64,000 nt of DNA from Flavobacterium branchiicola (GCF_018383905.1 NZ_JAGYWA010000001.1:391518-455517), one strand, 5' to 3'; positions 29,015-38,031 are shown, counted from the stretch's first letter. Notes: generated by a model from the letters alone, not told the origin. Program-made: numbers and translations.

Positions 29015-32000
29015 ATGGCACAATTCAATTTCAATAAATGGAATACTATTATTGGTTGGTTTGCATTTGCAATCGCTTTAATTACTTATACATTAACTGT
29101 TGAACCAACAATGAGCTTTTGGGATTGTGGCGAATACATCGCGACAGCCGCTAAACTTGAAGTTGGACACCCACCCGGAGCGCCTTTATTCCAGATGATG
29201 GGAGCATTTTTTGCCATGTTCGCTATAGATGCACAACATGTTGCCTTAATGGTTAATATGATGTCTGTTTTTTCAAGCGCATTTACAATTCTGTTTATGT
29301 TCTGGTCTTCATCAATGATTTTAAAGAAAATTGTTGCCCGTTTTACCGAAATTGACCAAAATAATTCAATTGTAATTTTAGGTAGTTCATTTGTTGGTGC
29401 ACTTGCTTATACTTTTTCTGACAGCTTCTGGTTTAATGCTGTTGAAGCAGAAGTTTATGCAATGGCTTCTTTATTAATTGCTTTACTTTTCTGGCTTGGC
29501 CTACGTTGGGAGCAAGACATGGATAAACCAAAAGGAAACAAATGGTTGTTAATCATTTCACTTGTTGTAGGACTTTCTTTTGGAGTTCACTTCATGGCAT
29601 TGTTAACAATTCCATCAATAGGATTCCTTTATTATTTTAAACATTACGAAAAAGTTACGATTAAAAACTTTCTGATTGCTAATGTAGTTGTAATTGGAAT
29701 TTTATTATTTATCTTCAAATTGCTTTTACCATTAACAATGGCTTTCTTTGGAAAAACAGAGATTTTCATGGTAAACAGCATGGGACTTCCTTTTAACTCA
29801 GGAACTATTTTTGTTGCCTTACTTTTGGTTGCTTTCTTTTATTTTGGATTAAAATTTACGAAACAAAAAGGACTGATTTTTTACAATACCATTATATTGT
29901 GTATTCTATTTATCCTGATTGGTTTCTCAACATGGATGATGCTACCTGTTCGTGCAAATGCCAATACAGTTATTAACGAAAACAAACCATCAGATGCTAC
30001 AGAGGTTTTAGCTTATTATAATCGTGAGCAATATGGTGTAAATCCTTTATTCTATGGCCCTCAATATACTGAGGTTTTTGCCGGACTTGATGAAAAAACA
30101 CCTTATTTAGATAAGAAACCTAACTACGAAAGAGATTATAAAACTGGTAAATATATTATTACCAACAATTATAAAAACGCTGATCAGAATACTGATGATA
30201 ATCAGAAAACGATTCTGCCAAGAATGTGGAGTACCGAAACAGGACACATTCAAAATTATATCAATTTTACAAATCCTCCGCAGTTCAAAATTAACCCTAA
30301 TTATAACTATGAAGATGATTTAGGAAAATACGGAATTGATGCTTCTCAATTAACCGAAGAAGAATACAATAAAGCTATTGCACAATTGAGAAATGAAGTC
30401 GAAAAAACTGTTTCTGAATTCAGAAAAGCGTATGCTCAGAAGCAAATTGACAATGAAGGCTATGTGAAATTCTTAAAGAGCTATGGCGAATATTTAATAA
30501 TCGAAAAACCAACTGCTGTAGATAACTTCAGTTTCATGTTTGAATATCAATTTGGATACATGTACTGGAGGTATTTAATGTGGAATTTTGTTGGACGTCA
30601 AAGTGATGTTCAGGGGAAATACGACAATTTAGACGGAAACTGGATTAGCGGCATCAAACCTCTTGATTCTGTTCATTTAGGCTCACAAAACAACTTACCA
30701 AGTGATGTTTTAAACAACAAAGGAAGAAATGTTTACTTTTTCCTTCCGTTTATCTTAGGTCTTATCGGGATAATGTATCATGCAAATAAGGATCTTAAAA
30801 GTTTTTATGTGCTTTTAGCTTTATTCTTATTTACAGGAATCGCCTTAAAAATCTATTTGAATGAAAGACCATTCGAACCTAGAGAAAGAGATTATGCACT
30901 TGTAGGATCGTTTTATGTCTTTGCAATCTGGATAGGCTTTGGAGTTTATTCTCTTTATGAAAGCATTAAAAATTATATTGCTCCAAAAATTGCCGGACCA
31001 ATTGTTATTGCAGGAACTTTACTTGCTGCCCCTATTTTAATGGCATCTCAAAATTGGGATGATCACGACAGATCAAACAGATATACTGCTGTTGCTATGG
31101 CAAAAGCTTACCTGAGCTCTTGCGATAAAAACGCTATATTATTTACAATTGGCGACAATGACACCTTCCCACTATGGTATGCACAAGAGATTGAGCATTT
31201 CAGAACTGATGTGAAAATTGTAAATACAAGTTTATTTATGACCGATTGGTACATTGATCAAATGAAAGCCAAAGCTTACGAATCTGATCCATTACCAATA
31301 TCTTTCAAACATGAAGAATATGTAGGTGATAAACTTGATTATGTTGCCCATATTCCAAAAATAGAAACACGTTGGAACATTACTGATTTTATTGATTTTA
31401 TCAAAAATCCAAAATCAACGGTTGGTTTACAAAACGGACAAACTATCCATTTTTATCCAACAAACAAGATCAGAGTTACTGTTGATAAAAATACAATCAT
31501 CAAAAACAAAGTAGTAAACCCTAAATACAATGATTCTATCGTTCCTTATATGGATATAGACATCAAAGGAAGCGCGATCTACAAAAACCGTTTAATGATG
31601 CTTGACATTTTAGCTAATAATAACTGGAAAAGACCAATTTATTTTAGTGGAGGTGCTTTTGACGATGAAGATTACTTATGGCTGAAAAACTATCTTCAAT
31701 TAGATGGAATGGTTTACAAATTAGTTCCTATTAAAAACACTCCTTCAAAAGATGGAGGACCAATGGATATGGGACAAATTGATGCTGATAAATCATACGA
31801 TATTGTAATGAAATGGGACTGGGGAAATAGCGAAAGTGACAAAATCTACCATGATCCTGAAACCAGAAGAAACAGCATTAACTACCGTACAAACTTATCG
31901 CGTTTAATGAACGAACTTATCGCCGAAGGTAAAATTGACAAAGCTAAAAATATAATCAATTTAGCTGTAACAAAAATGCCTCTGGATAAATTTGGATATT

Positions 32001-32296
32001 ACTCATTGGTTGAACCATTTACCGAAGGCTATTACAAAGTTGGTGAAACTGCAAAAGCACAGGATTTGCTTAATAAGTTAGTTAAAAAGTACAACGAAAG
32101 CTTAAACTATTACTCAACATTGCCTCCAGGTGATCAGACTGATCTTGCAATGGATATTATTACAGATATCGAGCGATACAGAAGTCTTTTGCAAGTTATG
32201 GAAAGAAATAACGACAAAGCTTTTTATGAAAAACACAAGAAGACATTTAATACTTACGTAAATGTATTTGAGCGTTTTGGACGCGAAAAAGAATAA
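29015..32296 (+). CDS. DUF2723 (PMT-like/GT117-type) multipass membrane protein
   Basis: A 1093-residue protein whose N-terminal half has about ten membrane helices and the DUF2723 core: after helix 1 comes EPTMSFWDCGEYIATAAKLE, then VGHPPGAPLFQMMGAFFAMF. The arrangement of an acidic pair after the first helix is like protein O-mannosyltransferases; the family is related to eukaryotic TMEM260. A middle stretch (about residues 330-560) and a C-terminal soluble part with helical repeats (about 950-1090) follow. In Bacteroidota such proteins are likely lipid-linked-sugar transferases acting at the periplasmic face; the acceptor is unknown. It is monocistronic and ends in a strong terminator. Confidence 0.85.
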   Translation: MAQFNFNKWNTIIGWFAFAIALITYTLTVEPTMSFWDCGEYIATAAKLEVGHPPGAPLFQMMGAFFAMFAIDAQHVALMVNMMSVFSSAFTILFMFWSSSMILKKIVARFTEIDQNNSIVILGSSFVGALAYTFSDSFWFNAVEAEVYAMASLLIALLFWLGLRWEQDMDKPKGNKWLLIISLVVGLSFGVHFMALLTIPSIGFLYYFKHYEKVTIKNFLIANVVVIGILLFIFKLLLPLTMAFFGKTEIFMVNSMGLPFNSGTIFVALLLVAFFYFGLKFTKQKGLIFYNTIILCILFILIGFSTWMMLPVRANANTVINENKPSDATEVLAYYNREQYGVNPLFYGPQYTEVFAGLDEKTPYLDKKPNYERDYKTGKYIITNNYKNADQNTDDNQKTILPRMWSTETGHIQNYINFTNPPQFKINPNYNYEDDLGKYGIDASQLTEEEYNKAIAQLRNEVEKTVSEFRKAYAQKQIDNEGYVKFLKSYGEYLIIEKPTAVDNFSFMFEYQFGYMYWRYLMWNFVGRQSDVQGKYDNLDGNWISGIKPLDSVHLGSQNNLPSDVLNNKGRNVYFFLPFILGLIGIMYHANKDLKSFYVLLALFLFTGIALKIYLNERPFEPRERDYALVGSFYVFAIWIGFGVYSLYESIKNYIAPKIAGPIVIAGTLLAAPILMASQNWDDHDRSNRYTAVAMAKAYLSSCDKNAILFTIGDNDTFPLWYAQEIEHFRTDVKIVNTSLFMTDWYIDQMKAKAYESDPLPISFKHEEYVGDKLDYVAHIPKIETRWNITDFIDFIKNPKSTVGLQNGQTIHFYPTNKIRVTVDKNTIIKNKVVNPKYNDSIVPYMDIDIKGSAIYKNRLMMLDILANNNWKRPIYFSGGAFDDEDYLWLKNYLQLDGMVYKLVPIKNTPSKDGGPMDMGQIDADKSYDIVMKWDWGNSESDKIYHDPETRRNSINYRTNLSRLMNELIAEGKIDKAKNIINLAVTKMPLDKFGYYSLVEPFTEGYYKVGETAKAQDLLNKLVKKYNESLNYYSTLPPGDQTDLAMDIITDIERYRSLLQVMERNNDKAFYEKHKKTFNTYVNVFERFGREKE

Positions 32297-32317
32297 TATA
32301 CGAAAAATATACTGATT

Positions 32318-32359
32318 AAAAAAATGCAGCGCTTTTAGATAAATAGCGCTGCATTTTTT
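32318..32359 (+). terminator. Intrinsic terminator after the DUF2723 gene
   Basis: Stem AATGCAGCGCT with AGCGCTGCATT (right arm 345-355 within the line starting 32341 minus offset, i.e. 32345-32355), then T6. A-tract on the left allows use in both directions. Confidence 0.9.
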
Positions 32360-32388
32360 AATTTTACATATCTCTAAATCATTTCAAA

Positions 32389-33027
32389 ATGAAACCGTAC
32401 TGGGTAAAAACGAATTTATTTATAAAAACGGTGTTTTCTAAATATTGTTGGGATATTCCAAACAAAGAAAAGAAAATATACCTGACGTTTGACGATGGCC
32501 CAACTCCAGAAGTTACTGATTGGGTTTTAACCGAGCTAAAAAAATTTGATGCTAAGGCTACTTTTTTCTGTATTGGTAAAAATATAAATGCAAATTCGTC
32601 TTTATTCGAGCGCTTAATTGCCGAAGGGCATGCCATTGGAAACCATACCATGAATCATATTAATGGATGGAAAAGCCAAACCAATGACTATATAGAAAAC
32701 GTAAAAAATTGTGCTTCAATTTTAGCAGATGAAAAAAAACTGAGCGGTTTATTATTTCGTCCGCCTTACGGAAAAATAAAAAAAGCGCAATCTAAAATCC
32801 TAAGAAGTCTTGGCTATAAAATTGTTATGTGGGATGTTTTAAGCGCAGATTTTGATCAGTCTATAACTCCGGAAAAATGCCTTGAAAACGTTACTAAAAA
32901 TGTAACATCAGGAAGTGTAATTGTTTTTCATGACAGCATAAAAGCATCGCAAAATCTTAAATTTGCGTTACCGAAAACATTACACTTTTTAAAAGAAAAT
33001 GGATATGCATTTGATGTTATTCACTAA
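32389..33027 (+). CDS. Polysaccharide deacetylase family protein (NodB homology)
   Basis: 212 residues with the carbohydrate-esterase-4 motifs in order: TFDDGPTPEVTD (catalytic base Asp and metal Asp), HAIGNHTMNH (metal histidines H-x3-H), RPPYGK, WDVLSADFD and VIVFHDS (C-terminal His). These enzymes remove N-acetyl groups from chitin oligomers, peptidoglycan or other glycans with a divalent metal. There is no signal peptide or membrane anchor visible, so it is cytoplasmic or exported by other means. The substrate is not determined. Confidence 0.93.
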   Translation: MKPYWVKTNLFIKTVFSKYCWDIPNKEKKIYLTFDDGPTPEVTDWVLTELKKFDAKATFFCIGKNINANSSLFERLIAEGHAIGNHTMNHINGWKSQTNDYIENVKNCASILADEKKLSGLLFRPPYGKIKKAQSKILRSLGYKIVMWDVLSADFDQSITPEKCLENVTKNVTSGSVIVFHDSIKASQNLKFALPKTLHFLKENGYAFDVIH

Positions 33028-33048
33028 ATAACAGCAGCAGTGTGGTAA

Positions 33049-33354
33049 TTATTGATTAGTAAATTGTTCCTGGACAATCCCTATAATAGTATTCGCATCA
33101 AGTTCTCCGGATTGCCTCCAGATCATTTGACCTTCTTTATAAATCATTAGTGTAGGAAGCCCTTTAATACGAAGTGCCTCAGCTAGTTCCTGATTCTTAT
33201 CAACATCTATTTTGATTACTTTGGCTTTATCACCAAGTGCAGCCGCAACATCCTTAATTACGGGATGCATAGAAACTGACGATTCATTCCAATCTGTGTA
33301 AAAGTCAATTAACACAGGGACTTGAGCATTTATTAGTTCTCCAAATTTTGACAT
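33049..33354 (-). CDS. Thioredoxin-fold protein lacking the redox cysteines
   Basis: 101 residues, a full thioredoxin fold with the cis-proline loop (KGLPTLMIYKEGQMIWRQSG). The active-site position that should read WCxxC reads WNESS (W22-S26), and the protein has no cysteine at all. A redox role is therefore unlikely; it may be a binding or chaperone-like thioredoxin. Length and the remaining fold signatures are normal, so it is not degraded. A TACATTTG box (complement 33407-33414) may be its -7 element. Confidence 0.85.
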   Translation of the reverse strand: MSKFGELINAQVPVLIDFYTDWNESSVSMHPVIKDVAAALGDKAKVIKIDVDKNQELAEALRIKGLPTLMIYKEGQMIWRQSGELDANTIIGIVQEQFTNQ

Positions 33355-33428
33355 AAAACCAAAAATTTAAAATTTATTAATCTACTTAAAAGAGATAAAT
33401 ATTCTACAAATGTAGCATTTTTAACGAA

Positions 33429-34664
33429 TTAAGCCACATTGTTGCCTTTTTTTAGTTCAATGACTGTGATTTCTGGCATTATTCCAACTCTTCCGGGATA
33501 GGCATGAAAACCAAATCCGCGGTTAACATAAACGTATCTTCCAACGTTTTCATATAATCCTGCCCATTGTTTATAAATATATTGTGCAAGACTCCATTTA
33601 AAATAGCCGGGAATTTCAATTCCGAACTGCATTCCATGCGTATGTCCTGCCAACGTTAAATGAAAGTTTTTAGGATGATCTTTAATTTCGGCATCCCAAT
33701 GACTTGGATCGTGACTCATTAAGACTTTAAAATCCTTCTGATCTACATTTTGCGAAGCCTTATTTAAATCTCCGGCTTTCTTAAAATTTACTCCCCAGTT
33801 CTCTACTCCAACTAAAGCAATTTTATCTTCACCTTTTTGAATGTATCTATGTTCATTTAATAACAAATCAAAACCTATTTTACCATAAAGACTTTTAATC
33901 TCTTCAAAATTTTCGTCTTTCTGTTTCTCAGATGGCCAAGTAACATATTCCCCATAATCATGATTTCCTAAAACTGAAAATTTACCATATTTATACGCTT
34001 TAATTCGATTAAAAGTTTCCAGCCATGGATGCATTTCTTTTGCGTGCGTATTTACTATGTCTCCGGTAAATAAAATCATATCGGCTTCTTGCTCATTGAT
34101 TAAATCAATCGCATAGTTTATTTTTTCAGGATTATCAAAACTTCCACTGTGAACATCCGAAATCTGAGTAATCTTAAAACCGTCGAAAGCATCTGGAAGA
34201 TCTGGAAAAAAAACTGTTTGCTTGATGACTTTAAAATTATATTTTCCTTCAAAAATTCCATAAATTAAAGATAAGAAAGGCACAGCCGCCAATCCTAATG
34301 CTATCTGACTGACAAATTTTCGTCGGTCCGGCATCATTTCTTTTCTCGGGGCATTATAAATAAAGTAATTCAGGATACTTGCTCCTATTCTAAAAATGTC
34401 TTCGCCAAATAATATCAGCGTTAATACAATTTTTGGCACATATATAAGCAGCATCAAACCAGTAGTAAACATAAATTGTTTGGTTTGACCAACTGAACGA
34501 TCTACCTGAGAAAAAGAATATAAGATAAATGCTAACAGCAAAAAACTAATAATCTGATAGCTTATTAAAACCCATCTTAATTTAATAAGAGTACGAACGG
34601 CTTGGTAGGAATAAAACTCGAGAAGCAGAAAAAGGACGCAAAGAATTATAAACTTAAGGATCAT
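33429..34664 (-). CDS. Membrane-anchored metallophosphoesterase
   Basis: 411 residues from the ATG at 34664 (MILKFIILCVLF); an upstream TTG in frame is rejected. Four or five N-terminal membrane helices (residues 1-150) precede a calcineurin-like phosphoesterase domain with ISDVHSGSF, FTGDIVN, VLGNHDYGEY, MSHDPSHW and LAGHTHGMQ, all metal-ligand motifs. This matches the YkuE/YaeI-type phosphodiester hydrolases that act on membrane or periplasmic substrates. Substrate unknown. Confidence 0.9.
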   Translation of the reverse strand: MILKFIILCVLFLLLEFYSYQAVRTLIKLRWVLISYQIISFLLLAFILYSFSQVDRSVGQTKQFMFTTGLMLLIYVPKIVLTLILFGEDIFRIGASILNYFIYNAPRKEMMPDRRKFVSQIALGLAAVPFLSLIYGIFEGKYNFKVIKQTVFFPDLPDAFDGFKITQISDVHSGSFDNPEKINYAIDLINEQEADMILFTGDIVNTHAKEMHPWLETFNRIKAYKYGKFSVLGNHDYGEYVTWPSEKQKDENFEEIKSLYGKIGFDLLLNEHRYIQKGEDKIALVGVENWGVNFKKAGDLNKASQNVDQKDFKVLMSHDPSHWDAEIKDHPKNFHLTLAGHTHGMQFGIEIPGYFKWSLAQYIYKQWAGLYENVGRYVYVNRGFGFHAYPGRVGIMPEITVIELKKGNNVA

Positions 34665-34744
34665 TAAATATAGTTTTAAGCAAAGTAACAAAGAATGAAA
34701 ATTTTATTGCTTTTTATTATCAAAAATTTAACTCAAAGAATAAC

Positions 34745-34776
34745 AAAAAGCTGATAGATTTCTCTACCAGCTTTTT
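34745..34776 (-). terminator. Intrinsic terminator after the small secreted lysine-rich gene
   Basis: AAAAAGCTG pairs with CAGCTTTTT with an inner TAGA/TCTA pairing; T run on the minus strand. Confidence 0.85.
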
Positions 34777-34842
34777 CTCTACCAAATTTTTTAAAACCTT
34801 CTATAAACCACAACACAGTTTGTGGGGGAAACTTATGTTGTT

Positions 34843-35028
34843 TTATTTTTGAGCTTTTGCAGCTTCGGGCTTAGCAGCCTCTGTTTTTTTAGCTTTTTTA
34901 TCTGCTTTTTTGTCTTTTTTAGGAGCTTTAGCTTCTTTTACCGGAGTTGTTTGTGCTGGAGTTGTTTGAGCATTTACCATTGCAACTGTTCCTAGAACTG
35001 CTACAGCTAACATTACTAATTTTTTCAT
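34843..35028 (-). CDS. Small secreted lysine/alanine-rich protein, paralog 1
   Basis: 61 residues. Signal peptide MKKLVMLAVAVLGTVAMVNA is followed by a short low-complexity mature peptide of T, P, A, K and E with KKDKKADKKAKK-type blocks. It resembles two other proteins encoded at 37344-37577 and 37619-37816 (shared LAVAVLGT(S/V)AM signal core and AKEVK/KAKK blocks). The three flank a two-component system. A promoter with a direct-repeat operator lies at 35074-35108 and a terminator at 34745-34776. Function unknown; a basic, disordered cell-envelope peptide is the most one can say. Confidence 0.8.
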   Translation of the reverse strand: MKKLVMLAVAVLGTVAMVNAQTTPAQTTPVKEAKAPKKDKKADKKAKKTEAAKPEAAKAQK

Positions 35029-35073
35029 GATTGAAGTTTTTATAAATTATTATTATTTTCATTTATTATACCT

Positions 35074-35108
35074 CAAAGATAGAATCAGCAAATGAAGATT
35101 AAATGAAG
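35074..35108 (-). promoter_or_regulatory. -7 box plus 11-bp-period direct repeat (putative OmpR-type operator)
   Basis: On the minus strand CTTCAT-N5-CTTCAT (complement 35092-35097 and 35103-35108) stands 10 bp upstream of TATCTTTG (complement 35074-35081). The repeats are part of an 11-bp tandem unit AAATGAAGATT on the plus strand. The same arrangement occurs at 37858-37892. Direct repeats with an 11-bp period are the usual target of OmpR/PhoB regulators, and such a regulator is encoded at 36484-37158. Confidence 0.65.
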
Positions 35109-35135
35109 ATTTGCCTACCCTGTAAAAATTAACTT

Positions 35136-36473
35136 TTAATTGTGTTTTGACGCTTCCGGCAGCCATAAAGTAAAGACGGTACCTTCATTTAAAACAGAGG
35201 TAACTTTAATTTCTATATGATGAAAAGAACCAATACTCTCAGCAATAGCAAGTCCTAAACCCTGACCATCCTGATCTGAACTGATGCGGGTAAACCTGTT
35301 GAAAATTTTTTCGAGTTGAGATTCACTCAATCCTATACCTGTATCGGCAATAGAAATAAAATATCTTTCCTCTATAAAACCATCCTCAACTGTAATTGTA
35401 CCATTTGGCTTATTGTATTTTATGGCATTGGTTACCAAATTATAAATCAAGATATGAATCAGCGTTTTATTTCCCGTAAAATTATAATGATGCTGCATTT
35501 TATTCAAAAACTGTATTTCTCTATCCTCTATTCTATCCTGTAAATCTTCATGAAGTTCGTTTACTATTTCAGAAAAATTTACAGCTTCATTTGCTTCATA
35601 TTGATTGTTTTCAATGCGGGAAATCAACAACAAATTATTGATTATTTTCTTCAGCATATCTAATGTTTTTAATGAACCTGCTATTTTATCAAAAGCATTA
35701 TCATCTAAAGAATCATTTTGCAGTAAATTCTCGAATTTATTTTTCAGCAAAGCAATTGGCGTAAGAAGTTCGTGAGAAACATTTGAAATAAATTGTTTCT
35801 CTTTTTTGAAAAGCTCTGCAATTCGATCCATCATTTGATTTAAAACCAGATCAAGTTCACGAAAATCTCTCGATTTAGCATTAATAGGTGTGTGATCAAA
35901 AGATTCAGGTTCATTAACACGCCTTATTTTAGTATCTATAATTTTATAAAATGGTTTAAGAAGATATTCGATGTAAACCGTATCGGCCAGAAAAGTAACC
36001 AACAGGATAACCACCAAAACGATAATAATAAAAAACCTGATGATAAATGTAAGATCATTTACCTCACTCAGACTGCTACCAATTTCCAGCTGATATCCTT
36101 CATTCTCATAAGTAAAATGATACTGCAGAATTCTATATTCATTTTCCTCTCCTTCAATAATTCTGTAATCGTTACTAAAAGTTGTTTTTTTCTGATTGGA
36201 CTTAACAGTCATTCTCGAAAGCACAAGAAATTCACTGTGCAATGTAGAAAACTGTGAGTAGGTCTCCGTTGAATCGTCAGCATTTTCAATAAAATCATTA
36301 ATTTCATTTTTGTCGAGATGATCAATGAATTTTTTCTTCTTTTCAATAAGGCTGTTATTAATATGCCTGTAAACTACATTTTCAACTAAAATAGGAAGCA
36401 TTAACCATAAGATCAAAATCACCAACAATCTTGTCAGTGCATTAAAAATGGCTAATTGATGTTTTATTTTCAC
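35136..36473 (-). CDS. Sensor histidine kinase
   Basis: 445 residues with two membrane helices (about 11-33 and 142-164) bounding a periplasmic sensor of about 105 residues without a recognised fold. The dimerisation/phosphoacceptor helix carries FISNVSHELLTP (H234). The ATPase domain has the N box NLVTNAIKYNKPNG, G1 DTGIGLSESQ, F box IFNRF and G2 GQGLGLAIAES. It partners the response regulator 10 bp upstream. The stimulus is unknown; neighbouring secreted lysine-rich peptides suggest an envelope signal. Confidence 0.95.
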   Translation of the reverse strand: MKIKHQLAIFNALTRLLVILILWLMLPILVENVVYRHINNSLIEKKKKFIDHLDKNEINDFIENADDSTETYSQFSTLHSEFLVLSRMTVKSNQKKTTFSNDYRIIEGEENEYRILQYHFTYENEGYQLEIGSSLSEVNDLTFIIRFFIIIVLVVILLVTFLADTVYIEYLLKPFYKIIDTKIRRVNEPESFDHTPINAKSRDFRELDLVLNQMMDRIAELFKKEKQFISNVSHELLTPIALLKNKFENLLQNDSLDDNAFDKIAGSLKTLDMLKKIINNLLLISRIENNQYEANEAVNFSEIVNELHEDLQDRIEDREIQFLNKMQHHYNFTGNKTLIHILIYNLVTNAIKYNKPNGTITVEDGFIEERYFISIADTGIGLSESQLEKIFNRFTRISSDQDGQGLGLAIAESIGSFHHIEIKVTSVLNEGTVFTLWLPEASKHN

Positions 36474-36483
36474 AGAAATTTAT

Positions 36484-37158
36484 TTACTCATTAATACGAT
36501 ATCCCACGTTTCTAACGGTTTCAAACCAATCTATTGAAGTGTGTTTGTCTAATTTTTTTCGAAGATTTCGAACATGCACATCAATAAAGTTTGAATCTGA
36601 ATTTACCTCGAGAATATCTCCCCAAATATGTTCTGTTAATTGTAGTCGTGTAATAACTCTGTTTTTATTTAAAACCAGATACTGAAAAATATCAAATTCT
36701 TTTTTGGTCAGATTTATTGGAGTTCCATCGTAGCTCACTTTATAATCCTGAAGCTGCAACAAAAAGCCATTCACACTTAAACTATTCACAGTAAAACCAT
36801 GAATTCTGCGAATAACCGCAAACAAGCGTGCACTTAGCTCCGTGAGCGCAAAAGGTTTAGTCAAATAATCGTCGGCACCTAAATGCAGACCATTTATTCT
36901 GTCGTCTAATTCTCCTCTGGCTGTAAGCACGATTACTGCCATTTTTGACTGTGTTTTTCGAACTGTCTGAAGCACTTCAAACCCATCTCCGTCCGGCAAA
37001 CCTAAATCCAACAGCATGGCATCATAATCATTGCTTCCAAATTCTTCCAACGCATCTTCGCAAGTGTTTGCAATCTTACAGATATAACCAGCATTACAAA
37101 GAAAATCATAGATTTCTACTGCCAATTCCTTATTATCCTCAACAATCAAAATATTCAT
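36484..37158 (-). CDS. OmpR/PhoB-family response regulator
   Basis: 224 residues from the ATG at 37158 (MNILIVEDNK); an upstream in-frame start at 37179 adds seven residues before the receiver domain and is less likely. Receiver domain with acidic pocket ED (7-8), phosphoacceptor D51 (MLLDLGLPDGDG), and TKPF lysine; C-terminal winged-helix domain (about 125-222; LTKKEFDIFQYLVLNKNRVI, VRNLRKKLD). Regulators of this class bind head-to-tail repeats with an 11-bp period, which are found upstream of two nearby genes. Confidence 0.95.
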   Translation of the reverse strand: MNILIVEDNKELAVEIYDFLCNAGYICKIANTCEDALEEFGSNDYDAMLLDLGLPDGDGFEVLQTVRKTQSKMAVIVLTARGELDDRINGLHLGADDYLTKPFALTELSARLFAVIRRIHGFTVNSLSVNGFLLQLQDYKVSYDGTPINLTKKEFDIFQYLVLNKNRVITRLQLTEHIWGDILEVNSDSNFIDVHVRNLRKKLDKHTSIDWFETVRNVGYRINE

Positions 37159-37233
37159 AAGAAATACATTTAAGTACAATTAAAATTAATCAATTATCAA
37201 AAGCCTCGTTCGCTATTATTAAAAAATTAACGA

Positions 37234-37266
37234 ATAAAAAAAGCTGACAAATTTCTTCATCAGCTT
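37234..37266 (-). terminator. Intrinsic terminator after the 37344-37816 peptide genes
   Basis: AAGCTGA (37241-37247) pairs with TCAGCTT (37260-37266), T run on the minus strand. Confidence 0.8.
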
Positions 37267-37343
37267 CCTTCAATAACACTCTCATAATCATTATTCCTGT
37301 TTTGTCTCCTTACAATGCTACGAAAACAAAACAAAAACAAACA

Positions 37344-37577
37344 TTATTTTTTCACATTTGCTGTTGCCGGAGTTTCAGTTGCAGCTGATTTTGCTTTTTT
37401 ATTAGCTTTGTGTTTAGAATGTTTTGCTGTTTTTACTTCTTTTGCAGGAGCCGCTTTATCATCTTGTACAGGAGTAGATTTAACCTCTTTTGCAGGTGTT
37501 TTTTTAATTGGAGCCGGAGCCGCAATCATTGCACTTGTACCTAAAACCGCTGCTAATGCTAAAAATAAATTTTTCAT
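37344..37577 (-). CDS. Small secreted lysine/alanine-rich protein, paralog 2
   Basis: 77 residues: signal peptide MKNLFLALAAVLGTSAMIAA and a mature part rich in K, A, P, T with TPAKEVKSTP, APAKEVKTAKHSKHK and NKKAKSAA blocks, so the AKEVK unit is repeated. It lies 41 bp after paralog 3 and is probably co-transcribed with it. Function unknown. Confidence 0.8.
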   Translation of the reverse strand: MKNLFLALAAVLGTSAMIAAPAPIKKTPAKEVKSTPVQDDKAAPAKEVKTAKHSKHKANKKAKSAATETPATANVKK

Positions 37578-37618
37578 GATTTCTAAATTTTAAATTATTT
37601 TTTTAATACTGTTTTTGC

Positions 37619-37816
37619 TTATTTTTTCACTTTTGCTGTTTCTGCTTTTGGAGCTTCACTTTTTTCTGATTTTGTTTTTTTATCAGATTTGTGTTTAGGG
37701 TGTTTTGTGGCTTTAACTTCTTTTGCAGGAGTTGCTTTTGGGTCTTTTGCAGGAAATGCATGAACCATTGCACTTGTACCTAAAACTGCTACTAATAACA
37801 TCAATAAATTTCTCAT
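37619..37816 (-). CDS. Small secreted lysine-rich protein, paralog 3
   Basis: 65 residues: signal peptide MRNLLMLLVAVLGTSAMVHA, then ATPAKEVKATKHPKHKSDKK and a tail of S, E, K and A. Closest relative is paralog 2 next door (shared GTSAM and AKEVK…KH-KHK). It is first in a two-gene unit behind the promoter/operator at 37858-37892 and before the terminator at 37234-37266. Confidence 0.8.
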   Translation of the reverse strand: MRNLLMLLVAVLGTSAMVHAFPAKDPKATPAKEVKATKHPKHKSDKKTKSEKSEAPKAETAKVKK

Positions 37817-37857
37817 GATTTCTAAAATTTTAAATTAATACCTTTTATTTTACAGAT

Positions 37858-37892
37858 CAAAATTACCTTCGCAACATGAAGCCAAAATGAAG
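37858..37892 (-). promoter_or_regulatory. Promoter with 11-bp-period direct repeat (putative OmpR-type operator)
   Basis: TTTTG (complement 37883-37887), 17-bp spacer, TAATTTTG (complement 37858-37865). CTTCAT-N5-CTTCAT (complement 37876-37881 and 37887-37892) overlaps the -33 box and starts 10 bp upstream of the -7 box, exactly as at 35074-35108. Confidence 0.75.
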
Positions 37893-37944
37893 AAAACCCT
37901 GAATAAATTAATTTTAACTTGATATTAACGCTTTGCTGTTCGAA

Positions 37945-38031
37945 CCATATCAGTTATATAAGTTCTTTTAGAACTCAGATTGCGCGTACAGTTATTCAGA
38001 TTGATTAAATGAGCTTGTATAACTTATATGG
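37945..38031 (+). repeat. 87-bp imperfect inverted repeat upstream of polA
   Basis: Left arm 37945-37965 and right arm 38011-38031 can form a 21-bp stem with one mismatch and two G-U pairs; the wobble pairs are valid only in plus-strand RNA. The loop includes a smaller perfect hairpin AGTTCT-TTT-AGAACT and two CAGATTG copies. It ends 71 bp before the polA start. It could be a structured leader, a small RNA or a remnant of a repeat element. Confidence 0.6.
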
